A stretch of DNA of 64,000 bases from Allocoprobacillus sp002160865 (GCF_042850985.1 NZ_AP031415.1:372001-436000), one strand, 5' to 3'; positions 35,095-44,597 are shown, counted from the stretch's first letter. Notes: a model not told the origin generated them from the sequence alone. Translations and numbers: made by a program.

Positions 35095-35804
35095 TGTTCA
35101 TCCCTGCCTTGTTTTTCAATTTTATATCCAACACCCCAGACAACTTTTAAATACTGAGGATGTTTAGGATCAATTTCAATTTTTTCTCTTAAATTACGAA
35201 CATGGACCATCACATTATCAGTATTAATAGCGTCTTCTTTCCAGACACTTTCATAAATGTTTTCAGCTGAAAAAACTTTACCGGGATAAGCCATCAGTAA
35301 TTCTAAGATTTTAAATTCAATAGGAGTGACTTTGATTGGTTGATTGTCAACACTGACAGTTTTGGTATCTAAATTAAGTTCTAAACCACCAACTGTATAA
35401 ATGTTTTGATTCTTTTGAGTTGATGTGGCTTCTAAATATTTGTGATAACGTCTTAATTGTGATGAAACCCTTGCTAATAACTCCATTGGAACAAATGGTT
35501 TTGTCATATAATCATCAGCACCAATATTTAAACCAGTGACTTTATCAATATCTTCAGATTTAGCTGATAACATGATAATAGGAAAATCATGCTTTTCTCT
35601 CACTTTCATGGTCATTTGGATACCATCCATAATAGGCATCATAATATCTACAATAGCTAAATGGATTATTTCTTGTTCTATGATTTTTAAACCTTCAACA
35701 CCATTATGTGCTTTAAAAACATGATAATTTTGTGACTTTAAATAAATTTCAATCGCATCAGCTATTTCAATTTCATCCTCTACAATCAATATATTATCAA
35801 TCAT
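35091..35804 (-). CDS. OmpR/PhoB family response regulator
   Basis: A 237-residue protein from ATG 35804 (GGGGG about eight bases upstream). The receiver domain has IVEDEIEIADAIE and the phospho-acceptor Asp53 in LAIVDIMMPIMDG, with K105-type KPF in DYMTKPFVPMEL. The C-terminal winged helix has VTPIEFKILELLMAYPGKVF and VMVHVRNLREKIEIDPK. It pairs with the histidine kinase downstream. Regulated genes are unknown. Confidence 0.93.
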   Translation of the reverse strand: MIDNILIVEDEIEIADAIEIYLKSQNYHVFKAHNGVEGLKIIEQEIIHLAIVDIMMPIMDGIQMTMKVREKHDFPIIMLSAKSEDIDKVTGLNIGADDYMTKPFVPMELLARVSSQLRRYHKYLEATSTQKNQNIYTVGGLELNLDTKTVSVDNQPIKVTPIEFKILELLMAYPGKVFSAENIYESVWKEDAINTDNVMVHVRNLREKIEIDPKHPQYLKVVWGVGYKIEKQGRDEQ

Positions 35805-35879
35805 TTTATAATCCCCCTTACTTCCATACATTATACTTGAAATTATCAAAGAAAAGTAGAGGATAAAACGAAAGAAATT

Positions 35880-36569
35880 CTAAAGATGATAGGATAATGT
35901 CTTTTTATTGAGTTTATTGTAAATGAATAGACCTATCAATGAAATGATTCCTGTAACTGTAAAAACAATGATTGAAAACATATAATCTTCAATACCTAAA
36001 GCATGACCACCGATAGTAGAAGTAATGATGGATGGAATTCTTGCAATGGTTGTGATGAATAAAAATGTTGATCTTTTCATTTCTGTTAAAGGTATAAGAT
36101 AAGTCAATAAATCTTTAGGAGTTCCCGGTATCAAAAAGATAAGGAAACAGAGCATATTACGTTTTTGAGGATTATGTAAGAAATGGACTTGTTTCATATC
36201 TTCTCTACTTATAAAATGTTCTATAAAAGGTTGTCCCCATTTTTTGACAAAAGTAAAAATAAGAAAAGAACCGATAGCACAACCTATTAAACAGAGCATT
36301 AATCCATGAATAGGATCATATATAAAACCTGCCATGATTTCTACTATTTCTCCAGGAAGGAAAACAAAGATGACTTGTAATATCATAATACATGTCAAAA
36401 AGATTTGTCCCCATAAACCATAGTTTTGAAGTTGTTTTCTTAACAGTTGTGGATTTTCAAATATTTGCATCATGGGTTGATATAAAAAGAAACAGAGAAT
36501 ACCCATAATCAAAATACATTTGAAAATAAATAGTAATTCTTTTTTGTGTTGTTGTATTTGATGAATCAT
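35880..36569 (-). CDS. TVP38/TMEM64 (DedA-like) membrane protein
   Basis: A 229-residue protein from ATG 36569 with AGGAG upstream; a TTG at 36590 is less likely. The core is FLPGEIVEIMAGFIYDPIHG, followed by CLIGCAIGSFLIFTFVKKWG and then LIFLIPGTPKDLLTYLIPLTEM, diagnostic of the VTT (TVP38/TMEM64) family. Such proteins handle membrane lipids or ions; the exact role here is unknown. It lies just upstream of the two-component operon on the same strand. Confidence 0.88.
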   Translation of the reverse strand: MIHQIQQHKKELLFIFKCILIMGILCFFLYQPMMQIFENPQLLRKQLQNYGLWGQIFLTCIMILQVIFVFLPGEIVEIMAGFIYDPIHGLMLCLIGCAIGSFLIFTFVKKWGQPFIEHFISREDMKQVHFLHNPQKRNMLCFLIFLIPGTPKDLLTYLIPLTEMKRSTFLFITTIARIPSIITSTIGGHALGIEDYMFSIIVFTVTGIISLIGLFIYNKLNKKTLSYHL

Positions 36570-36649
36570 ATCTATCACTCCTATTGTCAATGATAGTATG
36601 AACGAAAAAATGAAAATAGAAACTGTAAAAAAAGAAAAGAATTTCTAAA

Positions 36650-36674
36650 GAAAAAAACAAGCAGTGCTTGTTTT
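36650..36674 (-). terminator. Terminator of the HD-domain gene
   Basis: On the minus strand, AAACAAGCA-C-TGCTTGTTT followed by a T run. The inner pairs must open to form a loop. Confidence 0.65.
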
Positions 36675-37263
36675 ACAAATATGATGACTGACTTTCCATA
36701 AAGTAAGTTGCTTCCATATCCGCGGTGGATAACGCAAAGGCAAGTGGGAACATTTCAAATGCTGCTCCAACATTTCTAGCGTCTTCATTCCCCGCAAAAC
36801 CCATATGATATCGAATCGCAAAAGCTTCCTCTCTTTTTAAACGCATATAGCCACTAATCATATAAACGCTTTTTTCACCATGACCATAGGGGAGAGTGTC
36901 ATGATATTCAAAGGTAGGAACCTGTGTCCATTGTCCATTTTCTTTAACGTTACGTATTCCCTTCTTATAACAATTAATTTTACACAAATCATGTAGTAAA
37001 GCAACAATCGCAATTGATTCTTCACTGTAATTGAGATGATATGTTTTTTGTACGCGTTCCCTTGATAAGTAATCTAATAGGCAATCATAAACATTTAAGC
37101 TATGTTCTAATAATCCACCTTCATAACTTCCATGAAAGCGAGTGCTGGCTGGAGCTTCAAAAAAATCTGAATTTTTAGACATAAGAAATTCTAATAATTT
37201 TTCACTTCCATCACGATGAATCTTTGTTTTATAGATTTCAATAAATCTTTCTTTATTTGTCAT
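36673..37263 (-). CDS. HD-domain phosphohydrolase-like protein
   Basis: A 196-residue protein with GSYEGGLLEHSLNVYDCLLD (first His) and ALLHDLCKINCYKKG (HD pair), the metal-binding core of HD phosphohydrolases. The substrate is unknown. In Bacillota such single-domain proteins occur as nucleotide phosphohydrolases or as YhaM-like nucleases, but there is no OB fold here. GAGGATG precedes the start. It is monocistronic, with its terminator just downstream. Confidence 0.82.
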   Translation of the reverse strand: MTNKERFIEIYKTKIHRDGSEKLLEFLMSKNSDFFEAPASTRFHGSYEGGLLEHSLNVYDCLLDYLSRERVQKTYHLNYSEESIAIVALLHDLCKINCYKKGIRNVKENGQWTQVPTFEYHDTLPYGHGEKSVYMISGYMRLKREEAFAIRYHMGFAGNEDARNVGAAFEMFPLAFALSTADMEATYFMESQSSYL

Positions 37264-37358
37264 ATTTTCACATCCTCTTTGTTTTAGTATAACAAAATTG
37301 TCTGTTTTTCGCTATGATGTTTTATTGTATAATAAATGATAATAAGGGGTTGATGAAA

Positions 37359-37829
37359 ATGAAAACAAATGTATTAAGATTGCTTGATTATCAGCATATT
37401 TATTATGAAACGAAAGAATATGATTATGATGAAAATGATTTGTCTGGTAAACATATCATTGAGCAAGTTGATTTAAAACCAGAGGAAATCTATAAAACAC
37501 TTGTATTACGTTCAGGAAATGATTATCTGGTATGTTGTATACCAGTCATGGAAGAAATTGATCTTAAAAAATTGGCTAAAGCGAGTGGGCATAAAAGTGT
37601 GGAAATGATTCGTCAAAAAGATTTGTTGCCATTAACAGGTTATATACGTGGAGGATGTTCGCCTATTGGCATGAAGAAGAAGTTTCCTACTTATTTTCAA
37701 GAAGACATATTATTATTAGACAAGGTCGCTGTAAGTGCTGGTAAAAGAGGAATTCAAGTGATTTTAAATCCTAAAAATTTAATAGCTTATGTCAATGGAC
37801 AGTGTGTAGATGTCACAAGAAAAGAATAA
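37359..37829 (+). CDS. ybaK: Cys-tRNA(Pro) deacylase (YbaK/EbsC family)
   Basis: A 156-residue protein from ATG 37359, nine bases after AAGGGG. The motif ASGHKSVEMIRQKDLLPLTG and YIRGGCSPIGMKKKFPTYF (with the GGxSPIG signature; here GGCSPIG) identify the YbaK/EbsC group, which removes Cys from mischarged tRNA-Pro. A longer start at 37314 lacks a ribosome site. The gene is convergent with the metallophosphoesterase gene. Confidence 0.93.
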   Translation: MKTNVLRLLDYQHIYYETKEYDYDENDLSGKHIIEQVDLKPEEIYKTLVLRSGNDYLVCCIPVMEEIDLKKLAKASGHKSVEMIRQKDLLPLTGYIRGGCSPIGMKKKFPTYFQEDILLLDKVAVSAGKRGIQVILNPKNLIAYVNGQCVDVTRKE

Positions 37830-37849
37830 CAGGGTTTCTGTTATTCTTT
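37821..37849. terminator. Bidirectional terminator
   Basis: AAAGAATAACAG and CTGTTATTCTTT (12 bp) with loop GGTTT. It covers the stops of both convergent genes. Confidence 0.85.
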
Positions 37850-38563
37850 ATCAGTTATCTCAATAATTTCATTATATAAAATATGCATATTGCCTATATC
37901 TTTATCTATATGATAATGTCCTAAATACCAATCTTGGAATACAATATTCTTTTTAAAAAAATATAAGGTGCTATGAATGTCTTCATATTCTTCTCCATAA
38001 ACACTCATATCACAAAGATTATAAAATCCTAAATATTCTTTGATGTCACGAGGGGCATCATGAGTTAAAATAATATCTACATGATTATTGTATTTTTCTA
38101 ATGATTGTAAGGCATAATTGACTTCTTCATGAGTTGGTAATTCACCTTTCCACCAAGAAACACCCTCTTTTCTATAAGCACGATCAGTAGAATAACCACC
38201 ACCAAATGTGAAAATTGTTTTATCGTTTATAGTAAAAACTTCACCACGCATAAGGTGGTAAATACTGTTATTGATTTTATGGATACGACCCCCATGCCAT
38301 TGTTCAATAGGATAAGTTTGAAGTAAATCATGATTTTCATGGTTGCCATCTATCCAGAGTGTCGTCCATGGTTGATCATCTAACCAGTTTTGCCACCATT
38401 TGTCCGATTTTTCTAGTTCACCACCCCATACACATCCAAAATCACCACAAATAATAACATAATCATTTTTTGTCAGTGTTTTTCCTTCTTGAAAATGTCG
38501 TCTTGATAATTTTGTCATATCATACGAACCATGTGTATCACCGGTTATAAAAATTCTTGACAT
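37841..38563 (-). CDS. Metallophosphoesterase (calcineurin-like)
   Basis: A 240-residue protein with IFITGDTHGSYD (D-x-H), ICGDFGCVWGG (GD), DGNHENHD (GNHE), ILTHDAPRDIKEY and YLGHYHIDKDI. These supply all five metal-binding blocks, so it is an active phosphoesterase of the single-domain type. The substrate is unknown. GAGGAAAAC precedes the ATG. Confidence 0.9.
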   Translation of the reverse strand: MSRIFITGDTHGSYDMTKLSRRHFQEGKTLTKNDYVIICGDFGCVWGGELEKSDKWWQNWLDDQPWTTLWIDGNHENHDLLQTYPIEQWHGGRIHKINNSIYHLMRGEVFTINDKTIFTFGGGYSTDRAYRKEGVSWWKGELPTHEEVNYALQSLEKYNNHVDIILTHDAPRDIKEYLGFYNLCDMSVYGEEYEDIHSTLYFFKKNIVFQDWYLGHYHIDKDIGNMHILYNEIIEITDKE

Positions 38564-38794
38564 ATGTTTTCCTCACTTTCTTTAAAAATATATCTTTCTA
38601 TCATTCTAGCATAAAACTTTATAAAAATATGCAGATGAAAGGGAACAAATACTTTTATTTATGGAAAAGATAGAAATAATATTATATGCTTTAAGCAATT
38701 TATATGATATAATGTCTATAAAGATAAAAAAATTGAAAGTAAAAAAAGAAATCTGTCAAAAAAATGCGTATATATATAATAGGAGGGTTATTTT

Positions 38795-39694
38795 ATGATG
38801 GATTTCAAGAATCTTTTTGACATACGCATTTACAACTATTTTCTCAATCATGAACGTCTGGCTGATTTTTTGAATGCTATTCTCTTTGACGGACAAATGA
38901 TAATGGATACTCAAGATATCATCATCCTTGATTCCAACAGCAGTGGTGTTTTGTTGTCTAATGGCCAAACAATCAAGCGTACAAGAGATCATCTGCTTCT
39001 GGTGAGCCTGAATGGAGAGCAATGCATCATCGGACTGGAACATCAGTCCTACGTAGATAAAGGCATGTTTCAAAGAATCATGGAATATGATTATCTTAGC
39101 TATCTTAGACAGTATCATATCTATGAAAAGAACATTCATGAAAGAATCAATGGTGTCATGACTTTAGCTATTTATTATGGTGAAAGGAAATGGAACTACG
39201 CCAGAAGCTATAAGCAGATGATGAATCGAGGCATCAGACACCTAAGACGTTACATGAATGTTGAATTTCATCCACTGGTAGAAATGGTAAAGCTGGATGA
39301 AACAAGATTTCAAAACAAGGACAATCGAGATTTGATTATTGGGCTGAAGATTCTTTATGCAAAGAAGAAGGTACCAGAAAAGTTTATAGTCAGCCATGAA
39401 CTGGCATGTCTGTTAGGAACACTGATTCATGATGAACGTATTTATCAGCTGATTGAAAAAAAGAAAGGGGCAACGAATATGAGTGACTATGTATTAGGAA
39501 TTAGAAAAAAAGGAAGAAATGAAGGGATCATTACAACACTTATTAAACAATTGAATCAGAAGTTTGGAAATTTATCAAAAGAAACTATTAAAGCAATTAA
39601 ACAAAGCAACAAGAAACAACTTAATTCTTTAACATTACATATCTTTGATATAGAAAAAGAGGAAGATATTAAAAAGATTTTATTAGGGAAATAA
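38795..39694 (+). CDS. Rpn family PD-(D/E)XK nuclease (transposase-like)
   Basis: A 299-residue protein. The nuclease core reads FLNAILFDGQMIMDTQDI, then CIIGLEHQSYVDKGMFQRIM and EYDYLSYLRQY, the pattern of the Rpn/YhgA group (the E-x-Q catalytic strand followed by a helix with Tyr). The C-terminus is helical and lysine-rich, as in Rpn proteins. These are recombination-promoting nucleases, and many act with or against phages. AGGAGGG is eight bases from the ATG. The first two-thirds of the gene is much richer in GC than the end: about 48% in 39001-39060 against 20% in 39541-39600. Confidence 0.82.
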   Translation: MMDFKNLFDIRIYNYFLNHERLADFLNAILFDGQMIMDTQDIIILDSNSSGVLLSNGQTIKRTRDHLLLVSLNGEQCIIGLEHQSYVDKGMFQRIMEYDYLSYLRQYHIYEKNIHERINGVMTLAIYYGERKWNYARSYKQMMNRGIRHLRRYMNVEFHPLVEMVKLDETRFQNKDNRDLIIGLKILYAKKKVPEKFIVSHELACLLGTLIHDERIYQLIEKKKGATNMSDYVLGIRKKGRNEGIITTLIKQLNQKFGNLSKETIKAIKQSNKKQLNSLTLHIFDIEKEEDIKKILLGK

Positions 39695-39817
39695 AGAAAA
39701 GTTTTAAAGTAATGATAGGGTTTACATGAAGAATATTATATTTGATAAATGCATAAAGATACTATGAAAAATGTTTTATTTTCAAAGTGAGTTTTTATAG
39801 CGTAGGTTTTTAAGATT

Positions 39818-39826
39818 TGTTATAAT
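39818..39826 (+). promoter_or_regulatory. Extended -10 promoter of the phospho-sugar mutase gene
   Basis: TGTTATAAT, 20 bases before the ATG. No strong -35 is present. Confidence 0.5.
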
Positions 39827-39846
39827 AGAAGCAGAGGTGAAACAAT

Positions 39847-41541
39847 ATGGATTATAAAGTAAATTATGAAAGATGGTTAAATCATCCTGCTATGGATGGA
39901 GCAACAAAAATGGAATTGCAAAATATGGGAGAAAAAGAAAAGGAAGATGCATTCTATACAAATGTTGAATTTGGAACTGCTGGTATGAGAGGGATTTTGG
40001 GACCAGGAACAAATAGAATGAATATCTATACAATTCGTAAGGCAAATGTTGGTTTTGCAAAATATGTCGCAGGTTTAGAAAATGGGAAAGAAAGAGGCGT
40101 TGCGATTGGATATGATAACCGACATATGTCTTATCGTTTTGCGATTGAAAGCGCTAAAGTTTTAGCAACTTATGGTATTAAATCATTTATTTTTGAAAGT
40201 TTAAGACCTACACCAGAATTATCTTTTGCTGTAAGATATTTAAAATGTGCTGGTGGAATCATGATTACTGCTTCACATAACCCAAAAGAATATAATGGTT
40301 ATAAAGTTTATGATGATACAGGATGTCAGCTAATTCCAGAATGGGCAGATGAAGTTGTTAAATATGTCAATGAAGTTGAAGATGAATTAGATATTCATGT
40401 ATGTAGTGATGAAGAAGCTTATCCATATATGACATGGATTGGTGAAGAAGTAGATGAAGCTTATTATAAAGCTGTTATGGGTATTGAAATTAATCCTGGT
40501 ATGGATAAGAGTGGATTTAAAATTGTTTTCTCACCACAACATGGAACAAGTAATATTCCTGTTAGAACTTGTTTAGGACGTTTAGGATATGATGTTGTAC
40601 CAGTACTTGCACAATGTGCACCAGATCCTGATTATACAAATACAAAATCTCCTAACCCTGAAGTAGACATGGCTTATGAATTAGCTATTATTAAAGCTAA
40701 AGAAGTTGATGCTGATGTTGTTGTTATTTGTGATCCTGATGGAGATAGATTAGGTGTCGTTGCTAAACATGATGGAAAATATGTTTTGATGAGTGGTAAC
40801 CAGTCTGCTGCTGTTTATCTTGAATATATTTTAAGTCAAATGAAAGAAAAAGGAACATTACCTGATAATGCAGTTATGTATAATACCATTGTTACTTCTG
40901 ATTTAGGTGAATTAGTAGCGAGAAGCTATGGTGTAGATGTTGAAAAAACATTGACTGGATTTAAATTTATTGGAGATAAGATTCGTAAATATGAAAAAAC
41001 TGGAGAAAAACAATTTGTCTTTGGTTATGAAGAATCTTATGGATGTGTTGTTAAAGATTTCGTTAGAGATAAAGATGCTGTACAGGCTGTCTTAACTGCT
41101 GCAGAAGCTGGTAACTATTATAAAAAACAAGGTAAAGATTTAATTGATGTATTAAATGAATTATATGCTAAACATGGAGCATTTAAAGAAAGTCAAATTG
41201 CTTTATCTAAAGCAGGAGCTGCTGGAGCTGCAAGAATTAAAGAAATTATGGATAATTTAAGAAAAGATGCACCTACTGAAATTGGTGGTGTTAAAGTTGT
41301 TGCTGTTGAAGATTATCAGACAAGTGTAAGAACTGAAAATGGAAATGAAACAACAATTGATTTACCAAAATCAAATGTATTGAAATATTATTTAGAAGAT
41401 GGTTCTTGGATTGCTGCTAGACCTAGTGGAACTGAACCAAAATGTAAATTCTATTTCTCAATTAAAGGTGCAACTGTTGATGATGCAACTGCTAAAACAG
41501 AAGTATTCCAAAAAGATATGATGAATATTATCGGTGAATAA
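39847..41541 (+). CDS. Phospho-sugar mutase (phosphoglucomutase type)
   Basis: A 564-residue enzyme. The active serine is in TASHNPKEYNGYKVY (about residues 140-154). The Mg2+ loop is DPDGDRLG (about 296). The sugar-binding loop is GYEESYGC (about 392). The phosphate loop is RPSGTEPK (about 525). It interconverts glucose 1- and 6-phosphate, or acts on mannose or deoxyribose phosphates as do PgcA/PgmB-type alpha-D-phosphohexomutases. It has its own promoter and terminator. Confidence 0.95.
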   Translation: MDYKVNYERWLNHPAMDGATKMELQNMGEKEKEDAFYTNVEFGTAGMRGILGPGTNRMNIYTIRKANVGFAKYVAGLENGKERGVAIGYDNRHMSYRFAIESAKVLATYGIKSFIFESLRPTPELSFAVRYLKCAGGIMITASHNPKEYNGYKVYDDTGCQLIPEWADEVVKYVNEVEDELDIHVCSDEEAYPYMTWIGEEVDEAYYKAVMGIEINPGMDKSGFKIVFSPQHGTSNIPVRTCLGRLGYDVVPVLAQCAPDPDYTNTKSPNPEVDMAYELAIIKAKEVDADVVVICDPDGDRLGVVAKHDGKYVLMSGNQSAAVYLEYILSQMKEKGTLPDNAVMYNTIVTSDLGELVARSYGVDVEKTLTGFKFIGDKIRKYEKTGEKQFVFGYEESYGCVVKDFVRDKDAVQAVLTAAEAGNYYKKQGKDLIDVLNELYAKHGAFKESQIALSKAGAAGAARIKEIMDNLRKDAPTEIGGVKVVAVEDYQTSVRTENGNETTIDLPKSNVLKYYLEDGSWIAARPSGTEPKCKFYFSIKGATVDDATAKTEVFQKDMMNIIGE

Positions 41542-41552
41542 TACAAAAAGAC

Positions 41553-41582
41553 AAAAAACGTTGATAAAATCAACGTTTTTTT
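41553..41582 (+). terminator. Terminator of the phospho-sugar mutase gene
   Basis: A stem of CGTTGAT and ATCAACG with loop AAA, extended by A/T pairs, and a T run. Confidence 0.85.
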
Positions 41583-42220
41583 GATGAGGTGCTGTAATTT
41601 CCGTTTGTTTTCCGCTTAAAAACATTATTTATGCATATTATTTAAGTTTGTTTAAGTTGAAATTATAATAATCAAATAAAAGATAAAAGTTGAGTAAACT
41701 ATATTAAAAAGAAAGTCGTTCAATTTTTTGATTACACAAAAATTTTAAAGGCTTTCTTTTTAATTTGATTAAGAAAAAAGTCTTCTAATACTATCGACCA
41801 ATAATAAAAAATATTGATTTTATCAATGCCTTTTTAATTGTTATAGTATTTTTGTCATTCAAGGACTACGTTATCTATTTGACTTGTTTTGCGATGAATG
41901 AATTCCAATCATTTGAATTATACTATCAAGATACTCTATAAATTTTTCTAATACGTCATCTTCTTCAAGTATTTTATCATAGCTTTTCGTTAGCATTGAC
42001 TCTATTGCGGTAGCTTTCTATCAGCAATGCTGAAATGTTGAATAGTTTGCAAGAGATAATAGATAAAAAAGAGAAAAATGAATAAAATATGTATATTTTC
42101 ACAATTTTAGGCATATAATAATTAATAAATTAAATGATTTTGCGATTTTTTTGCAAAATCATTTAATAAAAATCATCTTTATGTTAAAATGTTAATGAAA
42201 AAGTGAAGGAAGGTGAAAAT
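41583..42220. other. Intergenic region with hairpin and a possible gene fragment
   Basis: A second terminator-like hairpin is at 41706-41763: AAAAAGAAAGTC pairs with GGCTTTCTTTTT, one G-U. A 41-codon reading frame is on the minus strand at 41871-41996. The rest, 41997-42206, is very AT-rich with no gene, and the GAAGGAAGGTG ribosome site of the next gene is at its end. Confidence 0.5.
41871..41996 (-). pseudogene. Possible remnant of an unidentified gene (41 codons)
   Basis: The frame begins MLTKSYDKILEEDDVLEKF and ends with TAA at 41871. Its composition (acidic/hydrophobic heptad-like helix) is protein-like, but it has no ribosome site, and stops lie just upstream (TAG within ten codons). 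It may be the end of a larger deleted gene at the edge of the defence island. Confidence 0.3.
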
Positions 42221-43546
42221 ATGCTTTTAGATTTTAGGGTTGAAAATTATAAATCTTTTCAGGATGAAGTTTCTTTTTCAATGATCCCTGCACCTAAACA
42301 AAAGGGATTAGATTATAGTGTATTTGAAGAAGCCATTGGTAAGAAGAAAATCAATGCAATATGTTCATCTGTTATTTATGGACCAAATGCTTCTGGAAAA
42401 ACGAATATCATAGGTGCTATGGATACTATGAGATCTATAGTGCTTAGAGGAAATATATTAAATGTTAATGAGTCTTATCCAAATGAAGCAGCTAATTATT
42501 TAGAGTTGATTCCTAATAATAAACTTACAGAAAGAAAACCTGTTAAGTTTTTCATTTCATTTACTGAAGAAGGGTATCATATAGAGTATTCATTTTCAAT
42601 GAACGTTGGTTTCTTTTTAGAAAAAGATTTTAAAAGAAATATTGAACGAGAAATATTGAACGTTAATGGAATGGAGATATTTGATCGTAGTTTTGATAAG
42701 CTTGAGTTCAATTATTCTAAAAAGATATCTGAATTGCTAGATATGAATTCTAAAGAATCTAACAAATTGTACGAAGTAGCCCTTAATAGTCTTAATGACA
42801 CTGAACTATTTTTAATGAATGGTTTTAAGTTAATTATTTCCAGAAAGCTGGTTGAATTGATACAAAACTGGTTTAAAAATAAATTCATGGTTATATATAA
42901 GGCAAACGCTATCGAGTTAATTCGTAGATTTGAAGATATAGATTCTCCAGGATTCTATGTTGAAAAAACGACTAATGAAGCAGCTAAAATATTTGGTTTA
43001 AATTCAAATGCTGTAGGTTATATGGTTTCAGATGAAGATCAGAAAACAAAACTATGTTCTGTTTTAGATGATCAAAATTCAAATAAGAAAGTTATCATCA
43101 ATGCTAAGACGTTTGAGTCATATGGAACGATAAGATTTATTAATTTATTTCCTCTGGTTATAAAAGCTATGTATACAGGTGGAACATTAGTTATAGATGA
43201 ATTTGATGCTTCCATTCATCCTATGGCTTTAATGAATATTATTAATATATTTCATGACGATGAGATCAATATTCATCATGCGCAGTTGATTTTTGATACA
43301 CATAATCCTATCTTTTTGAATTCTAATCTGTTTAGAAGAGATGAAATAAAGTTTGTTGAAAGAGATGAAGATAATTTTAAAAGTGATTTATATTCTTTAT
43401 CAGATTTTGGAACTTCAGGTACTAGTGGTGTTAGAAAAAATGAAGATTATATGAAAAATTACTTTATTTCACGATATGGTGCAATCTCTGATATAGATTT
43501 TTCTCCTGTATTTAGAGAATTGATTTCTAAAAAAGGAGAGGATTGA
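42221..43546 (+). CDS. RloA/AbiLi-like AAA ATPase (OLD-type)
   Basis: A 441-residue ATPase from ATG 42221. It opens MLLDFRVENYKSFQDEVSF, the standard N-terminal strand of SMC/OLD-like ATPases. Walker A is YGPNASGKTN (about residues 52-61), and Walker B is TLVIDEFDASIHP (about 322). The paired gene two bases downstream encodes an RloB-like protein, the same arrangement as the AbiL (AbiLi/AbiLii) phage-abortive system. The TOPRIM nuclease of full OLD proteins is absent. The ribosome site AAGGAAGG is close by, and a short AT-rich leader precedes it. Confidence 0.85.
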   Translation: MLLDFRVENYKSFQDEVSFSMIPAPKQKGLDYSVFEEAIGKKKINAICSSVIYGPNASGKTNIIGAMDTMRSIVLRGNILNVNESYPNEAANYLELIPNNKLTERKPVKFFISFTEEGYHIEYSFSMNVGFFLEKDFKRNIEREILNVNGMEIFDRSFDKLEFNYSKKISELLDMNSKESNKLYEVALNSLNDTELFLMNGFKLIISRKLVELIQNWFKNKFMVIYKANAIELIRRFEDIDSPGFYVEKTTNEAAKIFGLNSNAVGYMVSDEDQKTKLCSVLDDQNSNKKVIINAKTFESYGTIRFINLFPLVIKAMYTGGTLVIDEFDASIHPMALMNIINIFHDDEINIHHAQLIFDTHNPIFLNSNLFRRDEIKFVERDEDNFKSDLYSLSDFGTSGTSGVRKNEDYMKNYFISRYGAISDIDFSPVFRELISKKGED

Positions 43547-43547
43547 T

Positions 43548-44204
43548 ATGGTAAAAAAATATACTAATAAATATTATTTCAGTGTCGAAGGTGAAACTGA
43601 AAAGTGGTATCTTGAGTGGCTAAGAGATCGTATTAATGAATTGGATGAATCTCGCTATAAAGTGGCAATTGATTGCAAAGTGGAAAAAGATCCATATAGA
43701 CGTGCGAAAAAAATGACTATTGCAAGCAAAACAGAAATTTGGCATTTATCAGATTATGAAAGTAATGATGAATTTCATGTTCAGCAATTTAAGCAGACTA
43801 TTGATAATTTGAAAAAGGCTTCCGGTATAGGAAAGAATATAGTTTATAAATTTGGCTATAGTAATTTTACATTTGATTTATGGATCATATTACATAAAAT
43901 GGATTGTAATGGTCCAAAAACTGATAGGAAGCAATATATTAATTCAATTAATAGAGCGTATAACAAGCATTTTTTAAGCATGGATGATTACAAGCATAAA
44001 GATCATTTTAATAGTTGTTTAAAACAATTGAGCATTGATAATGTAAAAAAAGCTATAGAACGATCAAAACGTATTATGCAATCTAATCAGGCTAATGGAT
44101 ATCAGTTGCAAAGATATAAAGGTTATAGTTTTTATAGAGAAAATCCTTCTTTGATGGTATGGGAAGTTGTTGAAAAAATATTAAAAGACTGCAATTTAAT
44201 ATAG
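43548..44204 (+). CDS. RloB/AbiLii-like protein
   Basis: A 218-residue partner of the ATPase. The start YYFSVEGETEKWYLEWLRD is the TOPRIM-like segment of the RloB family (S-x-EG-x-TE-x-x-Y). The middle has YGYSNFTFDLWIILHKMD-like FGYSNFTFDLWIILH, which in RloB reads FELW-x-LLH. These proteins probably cut or process nucleic acid once the ATPase is triggered; the target is unknown. AAAGGAGAGG precedes the ATG, with a gap of one base after the previous stop, so translation is coupled. Confidence 0.83.
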   Translation: MVKKYTNKYYFSVEGETEKWYLEWLRDRINELDESRYKVAIDCKVEKDPYRRAKKMTIASKTEIWHLSDYESNDEFHVQQFKQTIDNLKKASGIGKNIVYKFGYSNFTFDLWIILHKMDCNGPKTDRKQYINSINRAYNKHFLSMDDYKHKDHFNSCLKQLSIDNVKKAIERSKRIMQSNQANGYQLQRYKGYSFYRENPSLMVWEVVEKILKDCNLI

Positions 44205-44220
44205 AAAGGAAGAAATTTTA

Positions 44221-44246
44221 ACACGGTAAAATGACCGTGTCTTTTT
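44221..44246 (+). terminator. Terminator of the RloAB pair
   Basis: ACACGGT and ACCGTGT pair around AAAATG, followed by CTTTTT. Confidence 0.8.
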
Positions 44247-44269
44247 ATTATGAAGATAACAAAGACTAG

Positions 44270-44413
44270 ATTTTTGAATATGGAAAACCACCACCTAAAA
44301 ATTCTAGATATAAAGGAAAGATAAGAAATGATACAGTTGATAGCTATTTTGGTTATACAGACAGAGATGAAGCTAAAAATGATTATAAGACTGTTGAAAA
44401 AATGGCTATATAG
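44270..44413 (+). pseudogene. C-terminal remnant of an unidentified protein
   Basis: An open frame without a start codon or ribosome site reads IFEYGKPPPKNSRYKGKIRN and DSYFGYTDRDEAKNDYKTVE before a TAG. The residue composition is coding-like. A further short frame ending KKFFNLFG* (near 44516) follows in a different phase. Probably a degraded gene. Confidence 0.4.
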
Positions 44414-44597
44414 GGAGTCATACAACAGGGTCATATAGCTCTATGGAGGTTTTAAATACAAAGAGGTGTTGAATGCCAAATTAAATGGCAAAAAGTTCTT
44501 CAATTTATTTGGTTAGGATACAAGGTGAAAAAACTATAATATTCAAATTAAATTGTTCTAATTATTCATATTATTTGCTGGGGGGGAGATAACAAAA

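Noticed and set aside
38756..39139. 127-codon frame on the minus strand over the Rpn gene
   Set aside because: Antisense of a clear coding region with a known family; no start signal.
42001..42210. Attachment site or integrase scar at the island border
   Set aside because: No integrase, no tRNA end and no direct repeat could be seen there.
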